From positions 1-44,287 of the forward strand of contig VXQO01000148.1 of the NCBI GenBank assembly GCA_009838975.1: DNA of 44,287 bases. Reading direction: 5' to 3'. Each line of letters opens with the position of its first letter. Within the stretch, counting starts at the first letter, position 1. Positions 30,307-38,213 of the stretch are shown piece after piece. The notes below the pieces were generated by a model. It had not been told where the DNA came from, did no database searches, and worked only from the letters and a program-made list of their open reading frames with translations. The translations under genes were made by a program, and so were the position numbers. This stretch comes from Gemmatimonadota bacterium. GTDB lineage: Bacteria > Gemmatimonadota > Gemmatimonadetes > Longimicrobiales > Gaopeijiaceae.

Positions 30307-31476
30307 TCAGTCCACTTCGCGCACCCGCAGGCGGACGACGTATTGCGCTCCGGAATCGTCATGGGTGACGCCGGTAACGGTGCCATCTCCGAAGACCGGC
30401 GAGGGTGTCGACGCCAGCGCCACGGTAGTCCCCACCTGGCCCAGGTGGTGGCCCCTTCCGTCGAACATCTCCCACATGCCCCATCTCTGCCGCGCATATG
30501 GATTCCATACCCACACCCTTCCGTCCCCGGCAACCCGCAAGAGTCTCAGGACGGCCTTGTACCGGGGAAGCGAGCTTGAGGGCAGATCCCACGCCGCAGC
30601 CAGACTGTCTCGCTCCCGGCCTTCGAGCCGAGGCGTCGGGCGCCGCAGCTCCACGGCCAGCGTCGTGTCGCTCCGGTGCGTGACCTTGTAGAACAGGAAC
30701 CGGTTTGTGTTGCCGTGCCAGACGCTTCCGTCCGGGTCCACGGACCAGAGGGGCCGCCAGTTGGTTGGAATCGAATCGAAATTCGGCCCTCGTTCCGGCA
30801 GGTCGATCGTGTCCACCGGAGCCAGGGTGAAGTCAGGGAGGACCCGGTGCTTTACGACACGCCGGGCCCACGACGGAGAATCCCAGTCCCGCTCGTAGAG
30901 GAATCCCAGCGTGTCCGTCTCGGCCCGCCAGAAGGTGGCCGTGCTCCGCGTGTTACCGTTATGCGCGGAAGTTGAAAGGACTTCGCCCAGCGAGTTGAAG
31001 GCGGTGATTCTTCGAGCACCAACATCCATGGCGAGGAGCGCCCCGGAACGATGCCAAACCACACCCCCCAGCGCCAGGAACTCCCCGGGGCCATCTCCGT
31101 CGCGCCCGAAACGTCGTAGGAAGGTCCCCTCCGAATCGAACACCCGGATTTCCTGACTCGCCCGGTCCGCGACGTAGGTCCGACCCGATCCGTCCACTGC
31201 CAGACCGACAATGTCACCGAAGGCTCCCGGGTCTTGTGCGCTGGCCGCGCCGGGCGCCTGTCCGAACCGCAGCTCTTCGACCAGGAGGAAGTCCGGTTCC
31301 TGCCTGGTCCTCATCAGATCCCGGTTGTAGACGCGAACCATCCCGGTGGAGAGCGTGTCGACCCAGACGTCGTAGTCGCGCTCAAACGCATCGCACGTGG
31401 CCGAGAACCCCAGGGCGACAATCCAGGACACGAGCACCACACCGAAGGGCGCCCGATCTGAAGAGCGAATGCGCAC
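30307..31476 (-). CDS. 6-bladed beta-propeller (NHL-like) exported protein
   Basis: A 389-residue protein from the GTG at 31476, which has AGGGA 7 nt upstream and gives a positively charged N-terminus and hydrophobic segment (GVVLVSWIVALGFSA) typical of export. The alternative ATG at 31542 has no ribosome site and would leave only 18 nt to the QueG start. The body has NHL-type strands: GAFGDIVGLAVDGSGRTYVA, EIRVFDSEGTFLRRFG, GPGEFLALGGVVWHRSGALL and RITAFNSLGEVLST. Such proteins are common, mostly uncharacterised, exported propellers in this type of genome and resemble 6-bladed propeller lipoproteins. Function unknown. Confidence 0.82.
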   Translation of the reverse strand: MRIRSSDRAPFGVVLVSWIVALGFSATCDAFERDYDVWVDTLSTGMVRVYNRDLMRTRQEPDFLLVEELRFGQAPGAASAQDPGAFGDIVGLAVDGSGRTYVADRASQEIRVFDSEGTFLRRFGRDGDGPGEFLALGGVVWHRSGALLAMDVGARRITAFNSLGEVLSTSAHNGNTRSTATFWRAETDTLGFLYERDWDSPSWARRVVKHRVLPDFTLAPVDTIDLPERGPNFDSIPTNWRPLWSVDPDGSVWHGNTNRFLFYKVTHRSDTTLAVELRRPTPRLEGRERDSLAAAWDLPSSSLPRYKAVLRLLRVAGDGRVWVWNPYARQRWGMWEMFDGRGHHLGQVGTTVALASTPSPVFGDGTVTGVTHDDSGAQYVVRLRVREVD

Positions 31477-31560
31477 GATCTGTCCCTGGGGCTGAAGGTG
31501 GCCGGCCTGCGGGGTCGCTGAAGATGGCGTTCCATGGCTCATACAGCGAACAATGGTAGC

Positions 31561-32646
31561 ATGATCCTCGACACCGAACGCGCACTCACGGAGGCCCACG
31601 CGATGGGCCTGGAATGGGCGGGCGTCGCGACCCTGGGGCGCAGCGGCCACATGGCCCGTTTCCGGCGCTGGATTGCCGCCGGCCTTCACGGGGAGATGGC
31701 CTACCTGGCCCGTCCGGACGCCGTGCGGCGCCGCGCTGACCTCGACCGCACGCTGTCCGGCTTCCGGAGCGCGCTCGTCGTCGCGCAGTCGTACGCCAAC
31801 GACGAGCCCGCCACCTCACCCGGCGACCCGTCCCGCGCCATCGTCGCGCGCTACGCCCGCAGCCGCGACTATCACCGCGTCCTGCACGAACGGCTCGAGG
31901 ACCTCGCGCGCCGCCTGGAGGATCTCGCCGGGCGACCCTTCCGGCGCCGGGCCTACGTCGACACGGGACCGCTTCTCGAACGGGAGGTGGCCATGCGTGC
32001 GGGGCTGGGCTGGTTCGGGAAGAACACCATGCTCATCCACCCGCGCCGGGGCTCGTACTTCTTTCTGGGCGTGCTGCTCACCGATCTCCCGTTGACGCCC
32101 TCGGACCCCTTCGACGAAGAGCACTGCGGCACATGCCGGCGCTGTCTCGACGCTTGCCCCACGGGTGCGCTGCTGGGCCGCGACGACAACGGCGCCCCGG
32201 TCATGGACGCGACGCGGTGCATCTCGTACCTGACGATCGAGCTGAAGGGGCCGATTCCGCACGAACTGCGTTCCGCCATCGGCAACCGCGTTTTCGGCTG
32301 CGACATCTGCCAGGAGGTGTGCCCCTGGAACGAGCGGTTCTCCAGGCCGACGGCCGAGCCCGACTACTCCCCCCGCTCCGACCTGGACGGCGTGTCGCTG
32401 ATCGACCTGGCGACGCGGCTTCTCGAAATGTCCGGCAAGGGCTTCCTGCGCGAGTTCCGCGACTCGCCGGTTGTGCGTGCGCGCCGCAACGGCCTGCTGC
32501 GCAACGTCTGCGTGGCCCTGGGCAACTGGGGCTCGCCGGAAGCGCTTCCGGTGCTGGAGCGCGCCGCGCACGACCGGTCGGAGCTGGTGAGGGAGCACGC
32601 GGCCTGGGCACTCGAACGCCTGGGGGCTGGAGCCGCTCCCGTTTGA
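31561..32646 (+). CDS. queG: Epoxyqueuosine reductase QueG
   Basis: A 361-residue cytoplasmic iron-sulfur and cobalamin enzyme that reduces epoxyqueuosine to queuosine at position 34 of tRNA-Asn, -Asp, -His and -Tyr. Family features: AYVDTGPLLEREVAMRAGLGW (catalytic Asp region, cobalamin site), GKNTMLIHPRRGSYFFLG, the ferredoxin-like cluster CGTCRRCLDACP at about residues 188-199 and the second half CDICQEVCPWN. The C-terminus ends in a short HEAT-like helix pair (HAAWALERLG). The ATG at 31561 is chosen because the ATG at 31534 would add nine residues overlapping the divergent propeller gene's alternative start. Length fits the family. A PIN-toxin remnant follows in another frame. Confidence 0.95.
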   Translation: MILDTERALTEAHAMGLEWAGVATLGRSGHMARFRRWIAAGLHGEMAYLARPDAVRRRADLDRTLSGFRSALVVAQSYANDEPATSPGDPSRAIVARYARSRDYHRVLHERLEDLARRLEDLAGRPFRRRAYVDTGPLLEREVAMRAGLGWFGKNTMLIHPRRGSYFFLGVLLTDLPLTPSDPFDEEHCGTCRRCLDACPTGALLGRDDNGAPVMDATRCISYLTIELKGPIPHELRSAIGNRVFGCDICQEVCPWNERFSRPTAEPDYSPRSDLDGVSLIDLATRLLEMSGKGFLREFRDSPVVRARRNGLLRNVCVALGNWGSPEALPVLERAAHDRSELVREHAAWALERLGAGAAPV

Positions 32647-32797
32647 CGAGCGGGCCGCCGCTCACGATGATCTCCTTCCGGCGTTGCACACCGACCCGTT
32701 CGACCGTGGCCTGGTATGCCAGGCCATCCTCAACGGAATGACGATAGTGACGCCGGACGAGGCGATCGCGCGGTACTCCGCGCCGATCCTATGGTAG
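32618..32797 (+). pseudogene. C-terminal remnant of a PIN-domain (VapC-type) toxin
   Basis: In a frame shifted by one from QueG, the sequence encodes LEPLPFDERAAAHDDLLPAL then HTDPFDRGLVCQAILNGMTI, VTPDEAIARYSAPILW and a stop. The DPFDR-LV-QA, T-D and terminal LW pattern is the C-terminal third of the PIN toxins usually written HRDPFDRLLIAQA. No start codon or N-terminal half (first Asp and Glu) is present: the frame is closed by a TGA at 32588 inside queG. It is therefore a dead fragment abutting the QueG stop. No antitoxin is visible nearby. Confidence 0.75.
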
Positions 32798-32820
32798 CCG
32801 ATCAGAAGCAGAGTGACATC

Positions 32821-34560
32821 ATGAACCGGATGCACTGCCCGGCAGCGGCGTTCCTTGCGCTTGCCGTTTTCCTCCCCACCCTCGCGCCCGCCCAGCAGTT
32901 CGACCTCCTCATCCGGGGCGGCATGGTCCTCGACGGATCGGGCAGTCCCGCCTTCAACGCCGACATCGGCATTGTGGACGACGAAATCGTCGCAATCGGC
33001 CGGCTGCCGGACGCCACCGCCACGCGCGTCATCGACGCTACCGGCAAGTACGTCGTCCCCGGGTTCATCGACATGCACTCGCACGCCGACCGCGCCTTCG
33101 CGTCGGACAACATCGAGGGGCGGCGCGCGCACAACCTGGTCATGCAGGGCATCACCACCTCGGTCTTCGGTCCCGACGGCCGCAATCCCGTGTGGCCGGT
33201 CCCGGACGAGATGGAGGCGTACCGCACGCCGGGCGTGGCCACGAATGTGGTGCCGATGGTGGGTCACGGTACCGTGCGGGGGTTGGTGATGGGGGACGAC
33301 TACGAACGCCCCGCGACGGCCGACGAGATCGCGCGCATGGCGGAACTGGTGCGCGGCGCGATGGAAGCGGGAGCGTGGGGTCTCGGCGCCGGCCCCGAGT
33401 ACCGGCCCGGCCGCTTCAGCACGACCGAAGAACTGATCGCGCTGGCCAGGGAGGTCGCGCCCTACGACGGCTTCTACTACGCCCACCAGCGCAGCCAGTC
33501 ACCGCTGCCGCTCTGGCAGATCCCCTCGATCGTCGACGGCCAGCCGCTCACCGGCACCGACGGCATGCGCGAGACGATCGAGATCGGCCGCGCGGCGGGG
33601 ATCCGCGTGGTGGGCACGCACATCAAGGCGAAGGGCACCGACACCTGGGGCCACTCGCAGACCGACATCCTCATGATCGAGGCCGCGCGGCGCGACGGGG
33701 TGGACGTCTACCTCGACCAGTACCCGTACGAGACCTTCGGCGGCGGGCCCGTCGACGTTCTGCCCGACTGGGGCTACGCGCCGCCGGGAACCGACCGCTC
33801 CGGGGGGCTGGATTCACCGCTGTGGCGCGATCCGGACCTGATGGGCGACCCGAAGAGCAACCTGCGCGCCAACCTGGCGGATCCGGTCACCGCGGCGGAA
33901 CTGGAGCGCGACACGGAGTACATTCTGCGCCTGCAGGGCGGCGCGGACCGGCACGTCGTCGTCTCCTCCCCCGACTTCCCCGAGACGGTGGGGCGGTACC
34001 TCTCGGAGATCGCGGCCGAAGCGGGGCGGTCGCCCTTTGAACAACTCGTTCACTTTGCCCTGGAATCGACCGAACTCGGGCCCGCCGGCGTGCGCTTCCG
34101 TCCCGTCGGCGGCCACCGGTTCGACGTCGAGAACTACATGCGGCAGGAGTACACGGCGACGTCCACCGACGGCTCCGTCCTGCTCTGGACGCGACCGGGC
34201 CAGCACCCGAGGTCGTACGGGGCGTTCGCGCGCAAGATCTCGCATTACGTCAAGGAGCGCGGCGTCATCACGCTGCCGTTCGCGATCCGCTCGTCGACCG
34301 GTCTGGCCGCACAGATCGTCGGGTTGAAGGACCGGGGCCTGCTGCGCGAGGGCTACAAGGCCGACATCGTGGTGTTCGACTACGACGACATCAGTTCGCC
34401 CGCCACCATCATGGAACCCGACCTCTATCCCACGGGTATCGAGTTTGTACTGGTGAACGGGGAGTTCACGGTCGACAATGGCGAGCCTACCGGGGCCCTG
34501 CCGGGAGCGGTGCTCGACCGGCGCGACAAGGACACGCGGGCCCGGGGAGTGAGCGAATAG
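32821..34560 (+). CDS. N-acyl-D-amino-acid deacylase-like amidohydrolase, secreted
   Basis: A 579-residue D-aminoacylase-type amidohydrolase. The ATG at 32821 begins a Sec signal peptide (AAAFLALAVFLPTLAPAQ). It opens FDLLIRGGMVLDGSGSPAFN and has the metal-binding VVPGFIDMHSHADRA (about residues 79-90). Other family segments are GAWGLGAGPEYRPGRFSTTE, YYAHQRS, VVGTHIKAKGTDTWG, SSPDFPETVGRYL and the C-terminal GLKDRGLLREGYKADIVVFD. Known members deacylate N-acyl-D-Glu, -Asp or neutral D-amino acids with one or two zinc ions. An exported location suggests turnover of cell-wall D-amino-acid derivatives. A barrel protein gene follows 16 nt later on the same strand. The start is less certain because the ribosome site is weak. 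Confidence 0.92.
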   Translation: MNRMHCPAAAFLALAVFLPTLAPAQQFDLLIRGGMVLDGSGSPAFNADIGIVDDEIVAIGRLPDATATRVIDATGKYVVPGFIDMHSHADRAFASDNIEGRRAHNLVMQGITTSVFGPDGRNPVWPVPDEMEAYRTPGVATNVVPMVGHGTVRGLVMGDDYERPATADEIARMAELVRGAMEAGAWGLGAGPEYRPGRFSTTEELIALAREVAPYDGFYYAHQRSQSPLPLWQIPSIVDGQPLTGTDGMRETIEIGRAAGIRVVGTHIKAKGTDTWGHSQTDILMIEAARRDGVDVYLDQYPYETFGGGPVDVLPDWGYAPPGTDRSGGLDSPLWRDPDLMGDPKSNLRANLADPVTAAELERDTEYILRLQGGADRHVVVSSPDFPETVGRYLSEIAAEAGRSPFEQLVHFALESTELGPAGVRFRPVGGHRFDVENYMRQEYTATSTDGSVLLWTRPGQHPRSYGAFARKISHYVKERGVITLPFAIRSSTGLAAQIVGLKDRGLLREGYKADIVVFDYDDISSPATIMEPDLYPTGIEFVLVNGEFTVDNGEPTGALPGAVLDRRDKDTRARGVSE

Positions 34561-34576
34561 CGGGAAGGCGGCGACG

Positions 34577-35317
34577 ATGACAGCGAAGACGATTGTACTG
34601 GCGGGAGCCGTGGTGCTGGCGGGGGCCGTGTTGCCCGACGGCGCGGAGGGTCAGCGGAACGACGCACATTTCGCGGGTGGCCCGGAGCCGCTCCGGGGCG
34701 AGTTCCATTTCCATGCCGCCCTCGCGGTGCCCGTCGGGGAGTTCGGCAACCATGTGAACCTGGGTGGGGGCACCGGATTGGGTGGGCTGGTGTTTCTGGA
34801 TGGACGGGGTCTCGCGGCGGTCCGTCTGGACGGGTCGTTCGTGGTGTACGGTCACGAGTCCTACAGGACCGCGCTGAGCCCCACGGTCCCTTTCGTGAAT
34901 GTCGACGTTTCCACGACCAACTCGATCCTCGCCATGGGCGTGGGGCCGCAGGTCTACCTGGGGAGCGGTCCGCTCCGGCCCTACTTCTTCGGCACGGTGG
35001 GCTTTTCGTACTTCATCACCGAGACCAGCGTCCGCGGCGACCACCACGACGAGCCCTTCGCGTCTACGACCAACTTCGACGACTTCAGCCTTGCGCTCGC
35101 CGCGGGCGCAGGCCTGTCCGTGTCGTTGCGCGAGGGCGACAAGCCGATTTCGCTGGATCTCGCGGCACACTACCACCACAACGGCCTGACCGAGTACTTG
35201 ACAGACGGTGCGCAGAACCTGCGCCAACTCCCCCGCGGAGGCTGGCGGGCCAATCCCGTCGTCAGCGACGCCAACCTGGTGACGTACCGGGTCGGCATCT
35301 CGCTGGGTACGCGCTAG
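34577..35317 (+). CDS. Outer-membrane beta-barrel protein
   Basis: A 246-residue protein with a signal peptide (ending about GAEG/QR) and a run of amphipathic strands: GEFHFHAALAVPVGEFGN, GTGLGGLVFLDGRGLAAVRL, NSILAMGVGPQVYLGSGPLR, PYFFGTVGFSYFITETSVRG and LALAAGAGLSVSL, ending in LVTYRVGISLGTR. This is the usual OmpA/OmpW-like eight-strand size, but no named family is clear. GGAAGG lies about 10 nt before the ATG. It overlaps nothing and ends 4 nt before the convergent LVIVD operon. Co-transcription with the deacylase gene is likely; function is unknown. Confidence 0.8.
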   Translation: MTAKTIVLAGAVVLAGAVLPDGAEGQRNDAHFAGGPEPLRGEFHFHAALAVPVGEFGNHVNLGGGTGLGGLVFLDGRGLAAVRLDGSFVVYGHESYRTALSPTVPFVNVDVSTTNSILAMGVGPQVYLGSGPLRPYFFGTVGFSYFITETSVRGDHHDEPFASTTNFDDFSLALAAGAGLSVSLREGDKPISLDLAAHYHHNGLTEYLTDGAQNLRQLPRGGWRANPVVSDANLVTYRVGISLGTR

Positions 35318-35321
35318 CGGG

Positions 35322-37373
35322 CTAGCCTCCCTCCGCCAGTCGCTGAACCGCGTCCGCCAGCCTGGCAGCCTTGTCCGGATCGGCGGCGCCATTCGCTTGC
35401 GTCCGGAGCCGATCCGCGAGCGCGCTCAAGGTGTCGGTGCGCTGGGTGCCGGTCGCACCCTCGGCTGCCGTCAGCGCATCGCGGGCGAGGGCGATCTGCG
35501 GCGCCGTCATCCCGTGCCAGCGCTCCAGCTGGTCGAGGTAGGCGCGTGCCAACGCGAACGTGGCCGGCCACTCGAAGATCGGCTGGCCCTGCGAATTGAG
35601 CTGGGTCAGTACGACGGAGTTGGCGGCGTCGATCTCGTTCTGTGTGAGCGACTCGTTCGGCACAAGTTCGAAGATGTCGAGGCCCCGTGAAATCTCGGAA
35701 TTGACGATCACGCCGTTGTACCAGTAGACCGACCAGCTGCCACCTGGACCCTGTTGTGTGCCGTCCGAGGGGCCGCGGTCGTGGAAGCCGATCTCAACCG
35801 GGTTTGCCGGGTCGGTCCAGTCGATCAGCGAGATTCCCCCCTGATACCAGCCCTGGATCATGATGTCGCGCCCCGGGATCGGGATCAGCGACCCGTTGTG
35901 GGCGACACAGTTTTCCAGCGAACTCTGCGGCGCCGGCAGCTTGTAGTAGGCCTGGAAGATCATGTCGCCGTCTTCGATCCTGAAGGTCGCGTTGGCGCCC
36001 CACTCCTTCGGGTCGGACGCGCGGCACTTCGGTGCTCCGCCCCCGCCCCACTCGTCGGTGAACATCACTGTGGTGCCGTCGTTGTTGAATGTGGCCGAGT
36101 GCCACAGGGAGAAGTTCGAGTCGGCGACGGCCGCCAGCCGTCTCGGATTCACCGGGTCGGTGATGTCGAGCAGCAGGCCGTACCCGCCACAGGCGCCGCC
36201 GGCAAGGCCGATGTGGGGGTAGACGGTGATGTCGTGGCACTGGGTCGGCCCGGGCCGAGGCTCGTCGGCTTGTTGTGCGGCCTGTTCGGCCTGGAGCCGG
36301 CCCTCTTCGTCCAGAGCTGCCTGGAGCGCCGCTCGGTCGGCAGCGGTGGGTTCGCCGGTACCTCCGCGCGCGGCGACGACGCTGTCCAACATGGCACGGG
36401 CCTGCTGGGAACGCAGAACCCGCGGCTGGCCCCGGCGGTAACCGACGATGTCGCCTCTTGCCCGCGCGGCATCGAGCTCCTCGTAGTCCGCCGGCGACAA
36501 GCCGTGCCTCGGCGGCGCAACCAGGTCCTGAAAGATCCGCGGTGAACTCGCGATCTCCGCCGACTGCGGGTCGTCGAGCGGAACGCGGATGACCTCGATC
36601 CGGAAGAGGGCCGAATTGGGGTCTTCGTCGGGCGAAAGGCCCGAGCATCCGGCGAGCTCCTCGGTCGGACGCACCCCTGCTGAACCGGACACGTAGATGT
36701 AGACGTTGTCGTCGTCACCGGGGTGCTTGAGAACCGTGTGCGTATGCGAGCCCCTGCAGGTCTGCACGTTGGCCACGTACTCGGGATTCGCAATGTCGGA
36801 GATGTCGAAGATGCGGATCCCGCGCAGCCGGTCATGGCTCACCGCCTGCGGGATTCCCTCATCACCGCAGTCCAGCCTTCCCCCGAGCCCCTCACCGGAA
36901 ACGAACATCAGGTGGTTGTAGACGGACACGTCGCTCTGGGAGGCCGGACAGAGGTAGGTGATCACCGACACCGGATTGCGCGGGTCGGAGATGTCCCAGA
37001 CCTGGATGCCGTCGTAGTTGCCCTGAATGGCGTAGTCGCCGGTGAAGGCCAGGTCCGAGTTGGTCGAGCCGACGAACGGGGCCTCGGGAGGCGTGGTCGA
37101 CAGCATGCGCATGTTCCAGATGGCCTCTTCGGCGTCGAAGAGTCCGGGCCCAAGCCCGACACGTGGGTCGGGATCGGGCGCGTTGACCATCAGGCCGGGG
37201 GGATTCGCGAAGGTGGCTTGTGTGGCCTCCTCCTGCGAGGGCGCGGCCGTTGCGCGCGGCATGGGTTGGGAAGCGCACCCCGCGAGCATGGCCGGGAGGG
37301 CCGCCAGTGGAAGGAGCGCCGCAAGGCGAAGGAAAGTTGGCGAACGGTCGTTCGCGGCGTCGATCGGCGTCAT
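35322..37373 (-). CDS. LVIVD-repeat lipoprotein, paralogue 1
   Basis: A 683-residue lipoprotein with lipobox LAGC at about residue 33. The mature part has LVIVD-type units: DGIQVWDISDPRNPVSVITY, RGIRIFDISDIANPEYVANV, YGLLLDITDPVNPRRLAAV and GISLIDWTDPANPVEIGFHD. His/Cys-rich spots include TCRGSHTHTVLKHPGDDDN and TQCHDITVYPHIGLAGGAC. The C-terminal 130 residues are helical (NEIDAANSVVLTQLNSQGQP, ARAYLDQLERWHGMTA). It is closely related along most of its length to the protein encoded at 38214-40274, differing mainly in a Gln/Ala-rich linker before TQCHD. AGGAAG is 7 nt before the ATG. It is the last gene of an operon with the DUF305 gene, 47 nt upstream. Role unknown. Confidence 0.9.
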   Translation of the reverse strand: MTPIDAANDRSPTFLRLAALLPLAALPAMLAGCASQPMPRATAAPSQEEATQATFANPPGLMVNAPDPDPRVGLGPGLFDAEEAIWNMRMLSTTPPEAPFVGSTNSDLAFTGDYAIQGNYDGIQVWDISDPRNPVSVITYLCPASQSDVSVYNHLMFVSGEGLGGRLDCGDEGIPQAVSHDRLRGIRIFDISDIANPEYVANVQTCRGSHTHTVLKHPGDDDNVYIYVSGSAGVRPTEELAGCSGLSPDEDPNSALFRIEVIRVPLDDPQSAEIASSPRIFQDLVAPPRHGLSPADYEELDAARARGDIVGYRRGQPRVLRSQQARAMLDSVVAARGGTGEPTAADRAALQAALDEEGRLQAEQAAQQADEPRPGPTQCHDITVYPHIGLAGGACGGYGLLLDITDPVNPRRLAAVADSNFSLWHSATFNNDGTTVMFTDEWGGGGAPKCRASDPKEWGANATFRIEDGDMIFQAYYKLPAPQSSLENCVAHNGSLIPIPGRDIMIQGWYQGGISLIDWTDPANPVEIGFHDRGPSDGTQQGPGGSWSVYWYNGVIVNSEISRGLDIFELVPNESLTQNEIDAANSVVLTQLNSQGQPIFEWPATFALARAYLDQLERWHGMTAPQIALARDALTAAEGATGTQRTDTLSALADRLRTQANGAADPDKAARLADAVQRLAEGG

Positions 37374-37420
37374 TTGACTTCTTCCTGAAACATTGTGGGA
37401 TGCCGTCGGAATATCTCCTG

Positions 37421-38200
37421 TCAGCCGTTGGACCCACCCGGGGTCATCGCCTCCAGCATCAATTCCATGCGTCTTATCTCGGAGGTCTGGTCGGCTTGAA
37501 TGTCTGAAGCGAGCCTGAAGATCAGGTCGTCACCCTGGGCGGCGCCATCGGTGGCGAACAGGTCGTCCACCATGGTCACCGCACCCTCGTGGTGCTGGAT
37601 CATGTACACCAGGAAGAGTCGGTCGAAGTCCTGTCCGCGCGCGTTGCGCAGGTCGTCCACCTGCTCCGGGGACAGCATTCCCGGCATGTGGTGCGCGTGT
37701 TCGGGTCCGTGGATCATCAGCTCGCCATCGGCGATGTGGACTTCGGGGACCTCGAGGCCGCGATCACGCAACCATCGCTGCATCAGGTCGATCTCGTCCT
37801 GCTGCGAGCTGATGATCCGCTCGCAGAGCGTCTGCATGTGGGCGCTGGCGTCGTTTCCGGGTGCGAAACTGCACATGAGCAGCGCCTGGGCGTGGTGCCC
37901 GATCATCCCGGTCATGAAGTGGACGTCGCCTTCGTGATAGTTCCGCAGCACCTCTTCGGCGCGCTGCTGATAGATCGCCTCGAGTTCCGCGATCCTGGCG
38001 GCGTCGGGACGGGTCGGGGGAGGGTCCGGCTCGGCTGCGGGGGCGGTCGTCGCAACGGCACCGGCCGGCGTCGGGGATCCGGGTGAGGTGCCGGGTCCAG
38101 CGGCACAAGCGTGCAAGGAACCCGCCAGGATCAGGACGATGAGAGGCGACCAGGGTCGGCCGGGGCGGGCGACCAGGTTGGCATCCTGTCTGCTCTTCAT
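37421..38200 (-). CDS. DUF305-family periplasmic (copper-protein-like) lipoprotein
   Basis: A 259-residue protein. I chose the ATG at 38200, which has AGGAG 10 nt upstream; that site overlaps the TAG stop of the LVIVD gene before it, so translation may be coupled. An alternative ATG at 38209 is too close to it. The N-terminus is a signal with LHAC (possible lipobox), then a Pro/Ala-rich linker. The DUF305 domain is a ferritin-like four-helix bundle: VHFMTGMIGHHAQALLMCSF, IISSQQDEIDLMQRWL, HMPGMLSPEQVDDLR and LVYMIQHHEGAVTMVDDLF. The His/Met-rich pairs match copper-binding DUF305 proteins such as CopM. Copper binding here is inferred from the family. Confidence 0.9.
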   Translation of the reverse strand: MKSRQDANLVARPGRPWSPLIVLILAGSLHACAAGPGTSPGSPTPAGAVATTAPAAEPDPPPTRPDAARIAELEAIYQQRAEEVLRNYHEGDVHFMTGMIGHHAQALLMCSFAPGNDASAHMQTLCERIISSQQDEIDLMQRWLRDRGLEVPEVHIADGELMIHGPEHAHHMPGMLSPEQVDDLRNARGQDFDRLFLVYMIQHHEGAVTMVDDLFATDGAAQGDDLIFRLASDIQADQTSEIRRMELMLEAMTPGGSNG

Positions 38201-38213
38201 GTGCGCCATGCTC

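Noticed and set aside
32662..33486. 274-codon minus-strand ORF
   Set aside because: Antisense to the amidohydrolase signal and catalytic region; no protein features.
35305..35335. GCTAGCGGGCTAGC as a terminator hairpin
   Set aside because: The two GCTAGC copies are separated by only two bases, too few for a stable loop.
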